Shown: positions 44,636-55,327 of the stretch, piece after piece
How the letters are laid out: each line of letters begins with the position of its first letter
Numbering within the stretch: the stretch's first letter is position 1
Source of the DNA: Staphylospora marina
GTDB taxonomy: Bacteria > Bacillota > Bacilli > Thermoactinomycetales > Thermoactinomycetaceae
NCBI RefSeq assembly: GCF_003856495.1
Contig: NZ_CP034118.1
Location: 724,001 to 788,000, forward strand
DNA: 64,000 nt
Direction: 5' to 3'
Program-made: the position numbers and the translations under genes
Notes under the pieces: generated by a model
The model's input: the letters and a program-made list of their open reading frames with translations, nothing else
Database searches by the model: none
Told to the model about the DNA's origin: nothing

Positions 44636-45478
44636 GTGCTGAAGGATCTGTTTCGCAAGCAGAAAAAGTATGCGGTCATTCCTTCGGAAAGCAGCAAAAA
44701 AGACATTCCGGAAGGGATCATGCAGAAGTGTCCCAAATGCGGGACCATTCTTTTGACCAAAGAGCTGGAAAAAAACCTGAAGGTTTGCAAGTCCTGCGGC
44801 CATCATTTCCCCCTGTCCGCTCCCGAACGGATCGATTCGCTGGCGGACCCGGGCAGTTTCGTCGAGCTGGACCGCGACTTGATGTCCGTGGACCCGCTCT
44901 CTTTCCCGGATTACTCCAAGAAGCTCAAGTCGGACATCGCCCGTACGGGACTGAATGAGGCCGTGGTGACGGGAGAGATCACGCTCGAAGGACATCCGAC
45001 GGTCATCGGGGTCATGGATTCACGGTTCCGCATGGGCAGCATGGGATCCGTGGTCGGGGAAAAAATCGCCCGTGCCGCATTGCACGCCGCGAAGAAGAAG
45101 ATTCCCTTCATCCTGTTTTCCGCTTCCGGAGGAGCCCGCATGCAGGAAGGCGTACTTTCGCTGATGCAAATGGCCAAAACAAGCGCGGCTCTTGAAAAAA
45201 TGCACCGGGAGAAGGTGTTGTTCGTCTCGGTTCTGACCAACCCGACCACGGGAGGCGTGTCGGCCAGCTTCGCTTCGCTCGGAGACATCAACATTGCCGA
45301 ACCGGGCGCCTTGATCGGTTTCGCCGGACGGAGGGTGATCGAACAAACGGTTCGCCAAAAACTCCCCGACGATTTCCAGACGGCTGAATTCCTGCTCAAA
45401 CATGGTCAGCTGGATCTGGTCGTCCCCCGGTCGGAACTGAAAAGCGTTCTGGCGAAAATCCTGGAGTTTCACGCCTGA
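44636..45478 (+). CDS. accD: Acetyl-CoA carboxylase carboxyltransferase beta subunit
   Basis: With AccA it transfers CO2 from carboxybiotin to acetyl-CoA, making malonyl-CoA for fatty acid synthesis. The start is a GTG at 44636 after GACGAGGTG. The 280-residue product has the N-terminal zinc ribbon (CPKCG at about 26 and CKSCG at about 45), then the crotonase-like core with [20 protein letters not shown] and [14 protein letters not shown]. It lies 12 bases after the regulator gene and 15 before accA. Confidence 0.97.
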   Translation: MLKDLFRKQKKYAVIPSESSKKDIPEGIMQKCPKCGTILLTKELEKNLKVCKSCGHHFPLSAPERIDSLADPGSFVELDRDLMSVDPLSFPDYSKKLKSDIARTGLNEAVVTGEITLEGHPTVIGVMDSRFRMGSMGSVVGEKIARAALHAAKKKIPFILFSASGGARMQEGVLSLMQMAKTSAALEKMHREKVLFVSVLTNPTTGGVSASFASLGDINIAEPGALIGFAGRRVIEQTVRQKLPDDFQTAEFLLKHGQLDLVVPRSELKSVLAKILEFHA

Positions 45479-45493
45479 CAGGAGGGAACAGAC

Positions 45494-46462
45494 ATGAAGT
45501 CAGCCTATTTGCCGTTTGAAAAACCGCTGGCGGAACTCAGGGAGAAGATCGGCGAACTGAGAGCGTTCTCCCGCGAAAAGAACATCGACATGTCCGAGGA
45601 GATCGCCAACCTTGAATCCAAGGCTGCCCGGCTGGAAGACGAGATTTACGGAAATCTGACGACCTGGCAGAAGGTGCAGATCGCACGTCATGCCGGAAGG
45701 CCCACCACCTTGCATTACATTCGCACGGTGTTTTCGGATTTTCTGGAACTGCACGGGGATCGGCTTTACGGGGATGATCCGGCCATTGTCGGCGGGATTG
45801 CCAAACTGGGAGACACTCCCGTCACCGTGATCGGACACGAACGCGGATCCGACACGAAGGACAAAATCGCCCGCAACTTTGGACTTCCCCATCCGGAGGG
45901 ATATCGGAAAGCATTGCGCCTGATGCAGCAGGCGGACAAATTCGGACGTCCGATCATTTGCTTCATCGACACGCAGGGGGCGCATCCGGGGATCGAAGCG
46001 GAGGAACGGGGTCAATCGGAGGCCATCGCCCGGAACCTCAGGGAAATGGCCGGTTTTCGCGTGCCCGTGATCTGCGTCGTCACCGGGGAGGGCGGCAGCG
46101 GCGGCGCCCTCGGCATCGGCGTGGGCAACCGGGTGTTGATGCTGGAGCACGCCTATTATTCGGTCATTTCTCCGGAGGGTGCCGCGGCCATCCTGTGGAG
46201 GGATGCGGCCAAAGCCCAGGAAGCGGCCGAAGCTCTCAAAATCACTTCGGCCGATCTGCATGCATTGGGCGTGGTGGATGAAATCATTCCGGAGCCGAAA
46301 GGCGGAGCGCACCGGGATCCCATGCTGCAGTCCCGGCACATCAAAGATGCGCTGATGCGTCATCTTTCGGAGTTGCTCCCGCTGTCGGGCGATGAACTGG
46401 TGGAAGATCGCCATCGGAAATTTGCGCAAATCGGTCAGTATACAACAATGGTTGCCAGATAA
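45494..46462 (+). CDS. accA: Acetyl-CoA carboxylase carboxyltransferase alpha subunit
   Basis: This is the partner of AccD in the carboxyltransferase. The 322-residue product shows the AccA features: [16 protein letters not shown] near the start, [47 protein letters not shown] and [22 protein letters not shown] 45494 is preceded by AGGAGGGA. It is the last gene of the malic enzyme-fadR-accDA group before a structured 200-base leader for pfkA. Confidence 0.97.
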   Translation: MKSAYLPFEKPLAELREKIGELRAFSREKNIDMSEEIANLESKAARLEDEIYGNLTTWQKVQIARHAGRPTTLHYIRTVFSDFLELHGDRLYGDDPAIVGGIAKLGDTPVTVIGHERGSDTKDKIARNFGLPHPEGYRKALRLMQQADKFGRPIICFIDTQGAHPGIEAEERGQSEAIARNLREMAGFRVPVICVVTGEGGSGGALGIGVGNRVLMLEHAYYSVISPEGAAAILWRDAAKAQEAAEALKITSADLHALGVVDEIIPEPKGGAHRDPMLQSRHIKDALMRHLSELLPLSGDELVEDRHRKFAQIGQYTTMVAR

Positions 46463-46491
46463 TTTCATCAGGCAAACAGATCATTCCGTGA

Positions 46492-47625
<1,134 letters not shown>

Positions 47626-47650
47626 CCTGACCGGCAAATGAAGATGAGCC

Positions 47651-47695
47651 CCCTGCGCTTCGGAACGGAAACGGATCCGGGCGCAGGGATTTTCC
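47651..47695 (+). terminator. Hairpin between pfkA and pyk
   Basis: CCCTGCGC and GCGCAGGG pair around a 22-base loop, followed by ATTTTCC. It is a weak or partial terminator. Confidence 0.45.
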
Positions 47696-47822
47696 TACAT
47701 GCGCCCGCGTCGGTGTCTTCTGAAGGCGCTTGCAAGGGGCATGACGAAAGCGGAGAGAAGACTTGTCGCTCCGTTGATGTGATTCATGGACTGAAATCAA
47801 TGCAAGGAGACGATGTCAGGAC

Positions 47823-49577
47823 ATGCTCAGAAAAACCAAGATTGTCTGTACGATCGGTCCGGCCAGCGAAAGTGTGGAAATGCTCCGACAACTCATCCGG
47901 AGCGGAATGAACGTGGCCCGGTTGAATTTTTCGCACGGCTCTCATGAAGAACATGCCGCACGAATCCGGAACATTCGGGAAGCGGCCCGTTTGGAAGGAA
48001 AAACGGTGGCCATCCTGCTCGACACGAAGGGACCGGAGATTCGAACGGGAGACCTTAAGGAGCCGTCCGTGGAATTGAAAGCCGGAGACACGTTCACACT
48101 CACGACGCGGCAGGTGCCGGGAGACGCATCAATGGTGTCCGTGTCCTATCCGGGCATCACCCGTGACGTGAAGCAGGGAGATCTCATCCTGGTCGATGAC
48201 GGATTGATCGGCCTCCGGGTGGAACGGGTGGATGAGACCGAGATTCACTGCCTCGTGCTCAACGGGGGAACTCTCAAAAGCCGCAAAGGGGTCAACATTC
48301 CGGGAGTCAGCGTCAATTTGCCCGGAATCACCGAGAAAGACGCGGACGACATCCGATTCGGCATCGAGGCCGGGATCGATTTCATCGCCGCTTCCTTCGT
48401 CCGCAAGGCGCAAGACGTGCTGGACATTCGCAGAATTCTCGAAGAAAACGGCGCCGACATCCCCATCATTTCGAAAATCGAAAACCGGGAGGGCATCGAG
48501 AATATCGACTCCATTCTCGAAGTGTCTGACGGATTGATGGTCGCCCGCGGAGATCTGGGGGTGGAAATCCCGGTTGAAGAAGTTCCCCTTGTGCAAAAGG
48601 AATTGATCCGCAAATGCAACCAACTCGGAAAACCGGTGATCACGGCCACGCAGATGCTCGACTCGATGCAGCGCAATCCCCGACCGACCCGAGCCGAAGC
48701 CAGTGACGTGGCCAACGCCATCCTGGACGGGACGGACGCGATCATGCTGTCGGGTGAAACCGCCGCGGGGAAATATCCGGTTGAAGCGGTGCAAACCATG
48801 GCACGCATCGCCGAAGCGACCGAAAGCTCCCTCCGCCATCACGAATTGTACCGGCAGAAAATGAGGGAACTGGACAGCACCATCACCGAGAGCATCAGCC
48901 AGGCCGTCGTACATACCGCCCACACATTGGATTGTTCGGCGATCATCACCGCCACCGAGTCGGGCTATACGGCCCGGATGGTTTCGAAATACCGGCCGAG
49001 AGCACCCATCGTTGCCGTGACGCCTCATGAAGACGTTCTTCGCAAACTCACGCTGGTGTGGGGAGTCTATCCCGTGCTGGGCAAAAAGGCGAGCACCACG
49101 GACGAGATGTTTCAAACCGCGATCAACAGTTCGCTCGAGCACCACTTCGTGGAACAGGGGGATTTGGTCGTGATTACTGCCGGCGTACCCGTGGGAAAAT
49201 CGGGAAGCACCAACCTGATGAAAGTGCATGTGATCGGCGGGGCCATCGCCCGCGGTCAGGGAATCGGGAAACAGGTGGTCACCGGTCCCGTCGTCCTGGG
49301 GAACACGGCGGAAGAAATTCGCGAAAAGATGGTGGACGGAGGGATCCTGGTCACCCGTACGACGGACAAAGACATGATGGATTCATTCGTCCGGGCCGCC
49401 GCCGTCATCACGGAAGAAGGAGGGCTCACCTCCCACGCGGCCGTTGTCGGGGTCAGCCTCGGCATTCCCGTGGTCGTGGGGGTTCGCGACGCAATGAAAA
49501 TTCTGGCATCCGAAACCATTGTGACCGTGGACTCCGACCGGGGGCACATTTACTCGGGAAAAGCCAATGTGCTGTGA
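47823..49577 (+). CDS. pyk: Pyruvate kinase with C-terminal PEP-utilising domain
   Basis: The enzyme converts PEP and ADP to pyruvate and ATP. The 584-residue product is the long Bacillus/Geobacillus type: [16 protein letters not shown], the barrel motif [50 protein letters not shown], then an extra C-terminal domain (about 475-584) with [19 protein letters not shown], a phosphohistidine-like fold. The ribosome site AAGGAG is 13 bases from the ATG, rather far. A strong terminator follows. Confidence 0.97.
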   Translation: MLRKTKIVCTIGPASESVEMLRQLIRSGMNVARLNFSHGSHEEHAARIRNIREAARLEGKTVAILLDTKGPEIRTGDLKEPSVELKAGDTFTLTTRQVPGDASMVSVSYPGITRDVKQGDLILVDDGLIGLRVERVDETEIHCLVLNGGTLKSRKGVNIPGVSVNLPGITEKDADDIRFGIEAGIDFIAASFVRKAQDVLDIRRILEENGADIPIISKIENREGIENIDSILEVSDGLMVARGDLGVEIPVEEVPLVQKELIRKCNQLGKPVITATQMLDSMQRNPRPTRAEASDVANAILDGTDAIMLSGETAAGKYPVEAVQTMARIAEATESSLRHHELYRQKMRELDSTITESISQAVVHTAHTLDCSAIITATESGYTARMVSKYRPRAPIVAVTPHEDVLRKLTLVWGVYPVLGKKASTTDEMFQTAINSSLEHHFVEQGDLVVITAGVPVGKSGSTNLMKVHVIGGAIARGQGIGKQVVTGPVVLGNTAEEIREKMVDGGILVTRTTDKDMMDSFVRAAAVITEEGGLTSHAAVVGVSLGIPVVVGVRDAMKILASETIVTVDSDRGHIYSGKANVL

Positions 49578-49691
49578 TCTTCCGGGTCGGACAAAGAATG
49601 TCCGGGCCAATGGGAGAGGTTCGTTTTTTCAAGCGTTGTCCCGCGTCCGCTAGCAGCGCAGTCCGGACAACATGTCTTCATCGGCCGCATC

Positions 49692-49721
49692 GCACCGGAA
49701 CCTTTTCCGGTGCCATTTTTT
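49692..49721 (+). terminator. Terminator after pyk
   Basis: GCACCGGAA and TTCCGGTGC pair around CCTT, followed by CATTTTTTG. Confidence 0.88.
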
Positions 49722-49736
49722 GTTCATAATGTTTGT

Positions 49737-49762
49737 TGAAAGAAATCGGACGGCTCTTCGTC
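49737..49762 (+). promoter_or_regulatory. ECF-type promoter of the sigma factor operon
   Basis: TGAAAG, 16 bases and CGTC closely match the SigW/ECF pattern TGAAAC-N16-CGTA/C. It suggests autoregulation and puts the start point near 49769. Confidence 0.65.
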
Positions 49763-49805
49763 GAAAGAAATGAAACCGGCAATAAGGAGGGTGGGACGGA
49801 AACGG

Positions 49806-50375
49806 GTGGAGGATTGGTTGCAGCAAGCGAGGGAAGGGGACCTGAATGCGTTTTCCCGTCTGGTTCGGGAATATGAACATCGCATTTACGGTCTTTGCCT
49901 GCGCCTATTGAAACACCCCGAAGACGCAAAAGACGCGGCGCAGGAGACGTTTTTGAAAGTGTTCAGGCGAATCGGCGACTTTCGGGGAGAATCCGGTTTC
50001 TCCACCTGGCTGTACCGGATCACCGTGAACACTTGCACGGATTTCGCCCGCAAACGGAAACGGGAAACGGGACGAAAAGCCGTTTTGAACGACGAACACG
50101 AAACATGGACCGAACGGCTGCCCGACCGGGAACCCCTTCCGGAAGCGGTGGTGGTTCGGGAGGACATGAAACGCGCCCTGCTCAGGGCCATCGACAGTCT
50201 TCCCGACAAGTACAGGATTCCGCTTGTGTTGCACGTACAACAGGGTCTCAGCTACCAGGAGACGGCGGAGGTTCTCGGCTTGTCGGTTCAGACCACCGCG
50301 ACCCGGATTCACCGTGCCAAAGAGAAGTTGAGAAAACATCCGGTCTTTGCCATGGAAGGGGGAAGCGTGATTTGA
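49806..50375 (+). CDS. ECF RNA polymerase sigma factor (SigW-like)
   Basis: The product has sigma-2 (AREGDLNAFSRLVREYEHRI, DAKDAAQETFLKVFRRIGDF) and sigma-4 (LPDKYRIPLVLHVQQGLSYQ, AEVLGLSVQTTATRIHRAKE) regions and no sigma-3, so it is an ECF sigma. The frame is open from ATG 49770, but the ECF-type promoter would start transcription right there. TAAGGAGG at 49783 makes GTG 49806 (189 residues) more likely, though its 15-base spacing is long. The next gene is its anti-sigma factor, overlapping by four bases (TTGA). Confidence 0.85.
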   Translation: MEDWLQQAREGDLNAFSRLVREYEHRIYGLCLRLLKHPEDAKDAAQETFLKVFRRIGDFRGESGFSTWLYRITVNTCTDFARKRKRETGRKAVLNDEHETWTERLPDREPLPEAVVVREDMKRALLRAIDSLPDKYRIPLVLHVQQGLSYQETAEVLGLSVQTTATRIHRAKEKLRKHPVFAMEGGSVI

Positions 50376-50986
50376 CACGGAGCGAAACCTGCAAACGGAT
50401 CTTGCGCCACTTGGATGCGTATGTGGTGAGCGAGCTTGATCCCGGGCGCTCCAGGGAGATCGAGGAACACCTGAATGAGTGTGTGACCTGCCGCGAGGAG
50501 CGAAATCGGCGAATGCTGTTTCAATCTCTGCTGGAAGAAGCGCTGGCTCCCCAACCGGCACCTTCGGGATTTGCGGATCAAGTGATGTTCTCCGTTCGCC
50601 GGGAAGCCGAGTCCATGCAAACCCGCGATTGGGGATTTCCGGGCTTGGTTCTCGGTTTGGCGGCTTTGGGGATGTTGCTTTCGATCTCGGGTTTGATCGT
50701 CTGGTTGGTCGGCTCGGGAATTCCGCCTGAGGTGTGGTGGGAAGTCACCGTCCGGCAAATGTCTGATGCCTCACGGGATGTGTCTTCATGGTGGGATCTG
50801 GGAATGATGCGAGCCAAATGGGAATGGATCCGATTGGTGGGGCTTCCGGCGGGAATGTGGAGTGAAATGAACGGACTCAAGGATTGGTGGTCCCATCCGG
50901 CCGTCCCGGCCGCCGTTCTGCTCTCGTTCACCGGCATGATCGCCTGGAGCCTGAGTTTGAAACGAACGGGGGAAACGGCTTCTTGA
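50372..50986 (+). CDS. Zinc-finger anti-sigma factor, membrane-anchored
   Basis: The start is a TTG at 50372 overlapping the sigma stop, with GGAAGGGGGAAG eight bases upstream. The 204-residue product has the ZAS motif H-x3-C-x2-C in EEHLNECVTCREER (about 31-44), which binds and holds the ECF sigma at the membrane. Two membrane segments follow (about 90-112 and 172-190) with a Trp-rich stretch (VWWEVTVRQM, WWDLGMMRAKWEW) between. Release of sigma probably needs proteolysis, as for RsiW; the trigger is unknown. Confidence 0.85.
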   Translation: MTRSETCKRILRHLDAYVVSELDPGRSREIEEHLNECVTCREERNRRMLFQSLLEEALAPQPAPSGFADQVMFSVRREAESMQTRDWGFPGLVLGLAALGMLLSISGLIVWLVGSGIPPEVWWEVTVRQMSDASRDVSSWWDLGMMRAKWEWIRLVGLPAGMWSEMNGLKDWWSHPAVPAAVLLSFTGMIAWSLSLKRTGETAS

Positions 50987-51004
50987 TGGAAGGGGATGGA
51001 AACC

Positions 51005-52330
51005 ATGCGGAAATTTTTCTCCTGGTTGTGGAAAAGTCTGCTGATCTTGGCGATACTGGCAGGACTATTGCTGGGCTTCAGCTTTCTCACAGGAGGTCGG
51101 CTTGCTGAATTCGTGGTCAAGGAATGGGGGCTTCCGTGGAAACGTCCGGTCCCTGTTCAGGAACATCCACGTGAACCGGATCCTTGGGTGTACATCACAG
51201 AAACGGAAGCGGCCAAGGGGGTGGACCGGCCTCAGGATTTGGTCAGGGTTCAACAGGACGTTCATGGCGACATCAGGGCCAAATCCGTTCGCATCGAGCA
51301 TGATGCAAACGTGTACGGATCGATCGAGGCCGCTGAAACTCTCAAGTTTGACGGTCGGTTCGTGCAAGGAGATCTGAAGGGGAAACACGTGATCATCCGG
51401 GAGGATTCAGATCCTTGGCGGCATGACATACCGTGGCACGGAGAAGCGGAAGAACGCCCGATCCGCATTGAAGGCAACGTGCAGGGCGAGCGGATCCTGA
51501 TCGGGCCTGAAGCGGTTGTCACCGGTTCGGTCGGAGGAGAGAAAAGCCGGGTGGAATTGTCCGGGCATGTGATCGGTTCCGTCCAAGGAGAAACGGTGGT
51601 GCTCACCCGTTTCGCGGTGGTTGACGGAGACGTGATTCTCAGCGGGAACATGCTGAACCTCGAACAGGGTGCACAGATTCGCGGCCGGATTCTCACGCCG
51701 AAGGGCGATGCCATTCGCATCAACAACGGTGAAGGCAAACCTGAAACCGACCCGGAGATGCACCACGTCACTCCTCCGACGCATGTCGGTGAACAACACA
51801 AAGAGTTTGTCCGGGTTCGCGATGGTGCCTGGAACTTCGGCATATTTCACTGGATTCCCGTCCTGTTGGGGATGCTGGCGGTGGTGACGCTTTCCTGGCT
51901 CCTGCGAAAAGAGGAACTGGAACAGGTGCGCCTCCGGGTCACGGGCACATTCCGGAGAAGTTTGTGGATCGGGCTTTTGACGGTGATCATCTCGATCCCG
52001 GTGCTGTTCCTGCTTGTCATTTCCATCATCGGAATACCTTTCGCGATCATTTTGGCTGCACTTCTGTTCCTGGCTTATCTGGCCGGCTTTGCCGCGCTTA
52101 GCATTCATGTCGGGAAACTGCTCGGAGAGAAAATCGGTCTGTCCGAGGAAAAGGAAATTCTGGGAGTGCTGCTGGGGGCCTTGATTCTGTCTTCGCTTCT
52201 GTGGGTTCCCGTGTTGGGGTGGTTCCTGCATTTGCTCGCCGGATTGGCCGGATTGGGAGCAGCGGTCGGGCTGTGGGGACCGCGCATGTGGGCAGTCTTC
52301 AGTGAATGGCGCAACAAACGGAAACAATGA
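51005..52330 (+). CDS. Membrane protein with bactofilin-like polymer-forming domain
   Basis: ATG 51005 has AAGGGG nine bases upstream; ATG 50996 sits on the site. The 441-residue product has an N-terminal membrane segment (about 7-25), a repetitive beta-helical region (about 75-245) with units such as DIRAKSVRIEHDANVYGSIE and GDVILSGNMLNLEQGAQIRG, like polymer-forming cytoskeletal (bactofilin) proteins, and a C-terminal block of four to five membrane segments (about 285-430). Third gene of the sigma/anti-sigma operon, it may be the envelope-stress effector. A terminator follows. Confidence 0.82.
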   Translation: MRKFFSWLWKSLLILAILAGLLLGFSFLTGGRLAEFVVKEWGLPWKRPVPVQEHPREPDPWVYITETEAAKGVDRPQDLVRVQQDVHGDIRAKSVRIEHDANVYGSIEAAETLKFDGRFVQGDLKGKHVIIREDSDPWRHDIPWHGEAEERPIRIEGNVQGERILIGPEAVVTGSVGGEKSRVELSGHVIGSVQGETVVLTRFAVVDGDVILSGNMLNLEQGAQIRGRILTPKGDAIRINNGEGKPETDPEMHHVTPPTHVGEQHKEFVRVRDGAWNFGIFHWIPVLLGMLAVVTLSWLLRKEELEQVRLRVTGTFRRSLWIGLLTVIISIPVLFLLVISIIGIPFAIILAALLFLAYLAGFAALSIHVGKLLGEKIGLSEEKEILGVLLGALILSSLLWVPVLGWFLHLLAGLAGLGAAVGLWGPRMWAVFSEWRNKRKQ

Positions 52331-52364
52331 ACGGATGCAGCGGGAAGCAAGGTAAACGCGGAAA

Positions 52365-52420
52365 AACGGTCCGGTTCCCTTTTGACCTGTTCGGTCAGAA
52401 GAGACCGGACCGTTGTTTGA
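52365..52420 (+). terminator. Terminator of the ECF sigma operon
   Basis: AACGGTCCGGT pairs with ACCGGACCGTT, with a small GACC/GGTC hairpin in the loop, followed by GTTTG. Confidence 0.75.
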
Positions 52421-52788
52421 TGGGGAAACGTTTCACCATATCACCGGCTTTTCTTTGCGATTGTTGTGTGATGCCATGGTTCATCAGATCAGTCCAAGAC
52501 GGGGATAAATCCACCAGCGCAATCTTCTGCGGCGCTGTCTTCTCTTTCTCAGCTTCATGGTTTTCTACGCTCCTTTCGCGAACAGTGAATCCGTAACCGT
52601 CAAGGGTCCTCCTTTATTTTACCTTCTCCCCGAGGGTTTGGCTATTCACATTATGTGAGACGCCCGGATGAAATATGAGCAAATTTCGTCGCTGGAAAGG
52701 TTCTCTAACATGTATTATAAAAATATGGGCAACGATGCCTGCAATCGGAAAAAAGTCACGTTCCCGCAAAAGTGGAGGGTGAGAAATC
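52421..52788. other. Intergenic region with two tiny minus-strand frames
   Basis: Apart from the 12- and 24-codon frames noted below, the stretch shows no gene. The promoter of the thioesterase gene probably lies near TATTAT at about 52713, without a clear -35. Confidence 0.5.
52484..52558 (-). CDS. Candidate 24-residue arginine-rich peptide
   Basis: An ATG with AAAGGAG 11 bases upstream opens a 24-codon frame: MKLRKRRQRRRRLRWW then IYPRLGLI. Eleven of the first 14 residues after Met are Lys, Arg or Gln. It would bind nucleic acid or membranes if made. It is preceded by a 12-codon frame (52565-52603, TTG start) with a perfect AAAGGAGG, which could couple its translation. There is no family match I know and no clear promoter. 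Confidence 0.35.
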   Translation of the reverse strand: MKLRKRRQRRRRLRWWIYPRLGLI

Positions 52789-53232
52789 ATGCAGACGATT
52801 CAACCGACTTGGTCGGAGAGCCATCTTCGCGTCCGGTATCAGGAAACGGACCAAATGGGCGTGGTGTATCATTCGAATTACCTGATCTGGTTTGAAGTGG
52901 GGAGAACCGATTGGATCCGGCAGTTCGGCCATTCATACCGGGAATTTGAAGAGAAAGGTTTGCTGCTTCCCGTTGTCGAGGTTTATTGCAAGTACATCCG
53001 GCCGGCCCGCTATGACGATGAAGTCATCGTTCGTACCAGGCTCGGGGAATTTGGCGGAAGCAAACTTGAATTCAGGTACGAAGTGAACCGAAAACAGGAC
53101 GGTCAGCTTCTCGTCACCGGACGATCCGTTCATTTGTGGGTGGACAAAAACATGAAGCGGACAAGCATCAAACAGGTGTTTCCCGAATTGTATGCGAAAT
53201 TGAAGCAAATGGCTTCCGAAAGCGGGGAATGA
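52789..53232 (+). CDS. Acyl-CoA thioesterase, 4HBT/YbgC family
   Basis: The 147-residue hotdog-fold protein has the YbgC-type active-site region RVRYQETDQMGVVYHSNYL (Asp near 22, His near 30) and WFEVGRTDWIRQFG. Such enzymes hydrolyse short- or aromatic acyl-CoA thioesters; the substrate cannot be told. ATG 52789 follows GGAGGGTGAG. One base separates its stop from the fxsA start, so they form an operon. Confidence 0.88.
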   Translation: MQTIQPTWSESHLRVRYQETDQMGVVYHSNYLIWFEVGRTDWIRQFGHSYREFEEKGLLLPVVEVYCKYIRPARYDDEVIVRTRLGEFGGSKLEFRYEVNRKQDGQLLVTGRSVHLWVDKNMKRTSIKQVFPELYAKLKQMASESGE

Positions 53233-53233
53233 C

Positions 53234-53632
53234 ATGTTTCGCTTGGTGATCCTGGTACTCTTGTTGGTTCCGGCGATTGAATTGGCAGGGATCATCACGG
53301 TGGGAACATGGATCGGCGCCCTTCCCACGTTCGTCCTGATCCTGCTTACGGGGGCCGTGGGTGTATGGTTGGCGAGACGGGAAGGTCTTCGCACTTGGAA
53401 ATTGGCGAGAATTCAACTGAATCAAGGGGAATTGCCGGGCGATACCTTGCTCGACGGAGTTCTCATCCTGGTGGGCGGGATCCTGCTGCTCACGCCCGGA
53501 TTTTTCTCGGATGTCTTCGGGGTGCTGTTTGTATTGCCTTATACCCGAAGCATCGTGAGACACCTCTTGAAAGGCTGGATTTCCCGGAAACTGGCCACCG
53601 GCGAATGGGTGTGGACGGAGCGGAGAAGATAG
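53234..53632 (+). CDS. fxsA: FxsA family membrane protein
   Basis: The 132-residue product has the FxsA layout: two N-terminal membrane segments (about 3-20 and 25-46), TGAVGVWLARREGLRTW, and GGILLLTPGFFSDVFGVLFV with PYTRSIVR after it. FxsA relieves exclusion of phage T7 by F in E. coli; its normal role is unknown. Position downstream of pyk and next to ytvI matches Bacillus gene order. Confidence 0.92.
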   Translation: MFRLVILVLLLVPAIELAGIITVGTWIGALPTFVLILLTGAVGVWLARREGLRTWKLARIQLNQGELPGDTLLDGVLILVGGILLLTPGFFSDVFGVLFVLPYTRSIVRHLLKGWISRKLATGEWVWTERRR

Positions 53633-53643
53633 ACACAAAAGCG

Positions 53644-53669
53644 GCCGGAGCCGCGTTGGCGGCTCCGGC
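53644..53669. terminator. Terminator between fxsA and ytvI
   Basis: GCCGGAGCCGC and GCGGCTCCGGC form a perfect 11-pair stem with a 4-base loop. On the minus strand CGCTTTTGTG follows, so it best serves ytvI. Confidence 0.7.
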
Positions 53670-53708
53670 GTCACGATCGGAAACGGAGGAGGAACGTCGA
53701 CGGAGCCG

Positions 53709-54839
53709 TCATATTTCATGGCTCCGGATGCCCCATATGTAATTCCAGACGTCACGGAACACATGGCTCCGATGCAACGCAAGCAGGATCACGGCCGTGA
53801 CGGGTCCCAGGATCAGACCGACAAATCCGAACAACTTCAAACCGACAAACAGGGCGAACAACGTGAACAGCGGATCAAGCCCCACGTTGCTGGCCACGAG
53901 CTTCGGCTCCAGGAATTGTCTCACCACAAGAATGACACCATAAATGATGGTCAGACCGGTGGCCAGATGGATGGAGCCCGTCAAAAACGAATAAATGATC
54001 CATGGAACCAGAACCGCTCCCACGCCGAGATACGGCAGCAGATCCACCAGTCCGATGAAAAGGGCCACGGTGAAGGCGTATTGCACGTTCAGAATCATCA
54101 GACCGGCGAACATGATGACGGCGCTGATCGATACGAGGGTCAACTGGGCACGGAGAAAACCGAACAACGCTCTTTTGAGATCCAGTGCCACATGACCTGC
54201 CGTGTCCCGGATCCTCGCGGGAACCCATTCTCCCGCATTCCGTTTCAGTCTCGGCAGATCCACACCGATGAAGAATGCGGCCAACATGATGAAGACCAGT
54301 ACGGTCAGCAAATAGGGGAGATCACTGATAAACCGTCCGATGGCCGCAAGAATTCCGGTGATTCCCTCCGTTCCCTTGTTGGCGATCAGATCGATGTTGC
54401 TCTGGATGCTTGCGGAGATTCGTTGTTGGTGTTGCGGGTTTTTTTCCAGATACGTCTGCACGGTGTCGATGATGGTCCGGAGGTCGGTGTTTTCCGTGAA
54501 CGCATCGATCATGATTTGTCCGACCTTGTTCAGCAGAAGGGGCAGCGATTCTGCCAAATGGGCCAGTTCCACCACAATTTCTGCCACCAGGAAAATCAGC
54601 AGCGTGAGGATCAGACCCACGACGAGAAACAAAATGACGGTCACTCCAAGCCAACGGGGAGCCCGAAGCCGTTTCTCCATCCATACGACGGCCGGCTCGA
54701 TCACGGCTGCAATCAATCCGCCGATCAGAAAAGGGTAGATCAGCGGCAAACTGATCCAAATCAACAAGACACCGAGGACGATTGCCGAGGCGACCAGCGA
54801 CGCACGGATGGCGGGACCTGTCCATGAACGGTTGAGCAT
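53709..54839 (-). CDS. ytvI: YtvI-like AI-2E/PerM family membrane protein
   Basis: ATG 54839 has GAGGAG upstream. The 376-residue product has about eight membrane segments and PerM/AI-2E exporter-family landmarks: an N-terminal pair of segments, a central soluble helical region (about 70-155), VFIMLAAFFIGVDLPRL, and GLVDLLPYLGVGAVLVPW near residue 260. Family members include transporters of autoinducer and sodium, but YtvI itself has no established substrate. It is divergent from citZ. Confidence 0.88.
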   Translation of the reverse strand: MLNRSWTGPAIRASLVASAIVLGVLLIWISLPLIYPFLIGGLIAAVIEPAVVWMEKRLRAPRWLGVTVILFLVVGLILTLLIFLVAEIVVELAHLAESLPLLLNKVGQIMIDAFTENTDLRTIIDTVQTYLEKNPQHQQRISASIQSNIDLIANKGTEGITGILAAIGRFISDLPYLLTVLVFIMLAAFFIGVDLPRLKRNAGEWVPARIRDTAGHVALDLKRALFGFLRAQLTLVSISAVIMFAGLMILNVQYAFTVALFIGLVDLLPYLGVGAVLVPWIIYSFLTGSIHLATGLTIIYGVILVVRQFLEPKLVASNVGLDPLFTLFALFVGLKLFGFVGLILGPVTAVILLALHRSHVFRDVWNYIWGIRSHEI

Positions 54840-55327
54840 CGGAATCTCCTCGCTTTCCTTCAACGGGATTCCCTGATTTTGTATCGATTATACCATTTCT
54901 TTCGGTACAGAAGCTTGAAATTCCGGGAAGTTCTGCAAGTCGCGAATAAACATGTTGTATGGACGGTATTTTATACGTGAAGATATGGAACCAAGCCGCC
55001 TCTTCGCCGAGTTCAAGACATATACTTACGGCTTTTACTTGTGATAAAATAAAAAACGATATGAAGAATGAGGATTCATTCTCTGGCTCGGCTGAATGAA
55101 TCACAAGAGCCATGCTTTTTGTGTAAACAGAAAAATCGGGCATGTCCGTTCCAAGATTTCGAAATTTGTGTAAATAAGAACAAAGGATGTCTTGTGTTCA
55201 AAGATCTTTTATAATGGAAAAAGAATGATGATTCATTCAGTCAGAGTCATTGCCACTCTTAATGATGTTTTCAAAGGGAACCATGATTCCTCATTCTATA
55301 GAATCTCTGATCAGAAAGGGCGATCTT
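54840..55327. other. Divergent intergenic region between ytvI and citZ
   Basis: The region is AT-rich and non-coding. It holds an extended -10 (TGGTATAAT, minus strand, 54887-54895) for ytvI, a perfect 9-12-9 inverted repeat GATTCATTC/GAATGAATC at 55073-55102 and a TATAAT at 55209 in the citZ direction, without a good -35. Confidence 0.55.

Noticed and set aside
54322-55143. 273-codon minus-strand frame over the ytvI start and its upstream region
   Set aside because: It is out of frame with YtvI, runs through an AT-rich promoter region and has no motif.
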